From the NCBI RefSeq assembly GCF_003641205.1, contig NZ_CP032762.1:2232001-2296000 (forward strand): 64,000 nt of DNA. The letters run 5' to 3'. Positions 63,091 to 64,000 of the stretch are shown here, piece after piece; position 1 is the first letter of the stretch, and every line of letters begins with the position of its first letter. The translations under genes and the position numbers were made by a program. Below the pieces are notes generated by a model, which saw only the letters and a program-made list of their open reading frames with translations, was not told where the DNA came from and did not search any database. This DNA comes from Rhodococcus sp. P1Y. GTDB taxonomy: Bacteria; Actinomycetota; Actinomycetes; Mycobacteriales; Mycobacteriaceae.

Positions 63091-64000
63091 ATGAGCACTT
63101 CAAGGTTCCGTATGGCAACGTCGCTGCTCGCGTCGGCGGCGGTGATCGCCCTCGCCGGGTGCGGTTCCACCGAACCCACCGGTTCGGTGGCGGTGTCGAG
63201 CACTCCGGTGTCCACGTCGGCGGACGCGAAGGCTGCGACACCCGATGTGGCACCGTCCGAACCCGGACTGGTGGTGTACGCCAGTAACTACTCTGTGAGT
63301 GACACGGTCTCTCGGGTACAGCGCGCGCTGGAGACGGCGGGAGCTGTGGCAGCCACTGTGGATTTCGAGAAGTTGGCACAGGGAGCAGGTGAGACGATCC
63401 GCCCGACCACCGTGGTGATCGGGGGGAATCCGAAAGCGGCGTCGCCGTTGATCGCCGCGGACCAACGGGCCGCGATCGACCTTCCACAGAAGTACCTGGT
63501 CTGGCAGGCCGCCAACGGAACGGTGTTTCTGGCATACAACTCCGCCGAGTACATCGCGACGCTCGCAGGCATCCCGGTCTCGTCCGACGCCCTCGACGGA
63601 CTCCGGGCCGGCTCGGCATCGACCGCGTCCGATGCGACGGGATCCTCGGCGGCCGCCGCAGAGGGCACCGATGTGTCCGCAGCGCCGGGATACCTGGTCG
63701 AGAAGACCAGTGATGCATCGGTTGCAGCGTCCATTGCCCGATACGAGGCAGCGTTCGCGGCCAAGAATCAGCCCACAGTCGCAACCGTCGATCTCGCGTC
63801 CGCCGCTGCCGAGACACCTCTGAGGCCCACCATGGTCACCTACGTCGGTAATCCTGCGGTCTCGACTGCGCTGGTCGGAGCGCAGCAGACCATGGGGATC
63901 GACCTCCCCGCCCGATACGTGGCGTGGCAGGATGCCGAAGGGATCGTTCACGTGGCTCACCCCGATATCCGTGTACTCGCCGCTCGGCATTCGATCTCGC
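63091..64000 (+). CDS. Lipoprotein with two DUF302 domains (cut by window end)
   Basis: The first 303 residues are visible; the frame is open at 64000. A lipoprotein signal (ASAAVIALAGC) with lipobox LAGC is followed by a Ser/Thr/Ala linker. Two tandem DUF302 domains follow (GLVVYASNYSVSDTVSRVQRALETAG with VVIGGNPKAASPL and AIDLPQKYLVWQ; then GYLVEKTSDASVAASIARYEAAF with VTYVGNPAVSTAL and GIDLPARYVAWQ). DUF302 proteins are often found with metal-resistance and thiol genes. It appears to be transposon cargo. Homologous domains were judged by eye. Confidence 0.75.
   Translation, partial: MSTSRFRMATSLLASAAVIALAGCGSTEPTGSVAVSSTPVSTSADAKAATPDVAPSEPGLVVYASNYSVSDTVSRVQRALETAGAVAATVDFEKLAQGAGETIRPTTVVIGGNPKAASPLIAADQRAAIDLPQKYLVWQAANGTVFLAYNSAEYIATLAGIPVSSDALDGLRAGSASTASDATGSSAAAAEGTDVSAAPGYLVEKTSDASVAASIARYEAAFAAKNQPTVATVDLASAAAETPLRPTMVTYVGNPAVSTALVGAQQTMGIDLPARYVAWQDAEGIVHVAHPDIRVLAARHSIS

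Larger units (their letters stand above)
56052..64000 (+). mobile_element. Tn402/Tn5053-type transposon, left end and body (continues past the window)
   Basis: The left terminus begins TGTCAGTTTCAGAAGACG at 56052, close to the ends of Tn402/Tn5053 (TGTCNTTTTCAGAAGACG). The element carries tniA, tniB and tniQ in the usual order, then two tyrosine-recombinase-type genes and a DUF302 lipoprotein. These transposons duplicate 5 bases at the target; the expected left copy would be TCCGC (56047-56051). The right end was not found before 64000. It separates the cyclo-ligase from galU, the expected next gene in M. tuberculosis. Confidence 0.85.

Overview
The window is high-GC actinobacterial DNA, most likely from Rhodococcus or a close mycolic-acid-containing relative. 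The evidence is the MspA-type porins, an MprA/MprB/PepD stress system, Zur-regulated zinc-independent ribosomal proteins, and a gene order close to M. tuberculosis Rv0946c to Rv0992c as I remember it: pgi, chorismate mutase, uvrD1, M23 peptidase, sucC-sucD, an Rv0954-like protein, an Rv0955-like protein, purN-purH, AAA/VWA pair, rpmF, mprA-mprB-pepD-moaB, mscL, FmdB-like, 5-formyl-THF cyclo-ligase. No rRNA, tRNA or CRISPR array was seen.

Layout. Positions 1-4300 hold the end of a TetR regulator, an AidB-like acyl-CoA dehydrogenase and two AbiEi/DUF559-type proteins with tandem and palindromic repeats around them. Positions 4300-18740 carry pgi, an aldehyde dehydrogenase, chorismate mutase, a FtsX-type ABC exporter with its two-component system, uvrD1, an M23 peptidase behind a CRP-like site, and a large membrane protein. 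Positions 18880-33130 carry sucCD, an SfnC/SfnG-like sulfone-oxidation pair, two membrane proteins, purN-purH, a third DUF559-type protein and an AAA/VWA pair. Positions 33170-40440 centre on a zinc-starvation locus: two Zur-like boxes between rpmB-rpmG-rpsN-rpsR and mrf-rpmE-rpmF. A VIT1-type metal transporter and a secreted lipase follow.

Positions 40600-41600 hold a free-standing LAGLIDADG endonuclease gene next to what looks like a decayed 3' end of rtcB. Then come corA, a TRIC-type channel, the mprA-mprB-pepD-moaB unit with matching TCTCAG repeats before mprA and before pepD, three MspA-type porin genes around mscL, a SAF-domain protein, an FmdB-like protein and the cyclo-ligase.

From 56052 to the right edge the chromosome is interrupted by a Tn402/Tn5053-type transposon (tniA-tniB-tniQ). 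It has a recognisable left terminal repeat with three transposase-binding repeats. In place of the usual serine resolvase it carries a tyrosine recombinase overlapping a recombinase-like protein that has lost its catalytic residues. Between tniQ and the recombinase sits a 325-bp inverted-repeat element flanked by a perfect 5-bp direct repeat, which looks like a nested mini-transposon. A double-DUF302 lipoprotein begins the cargo and runs off the window.

A recurring feature is a set of long, near-perfect palindromes of different sequence after many genes. They probably act as terminators without a U tract, but they share a loop-proximal motif and are concentrated around the DUF559-type genes.
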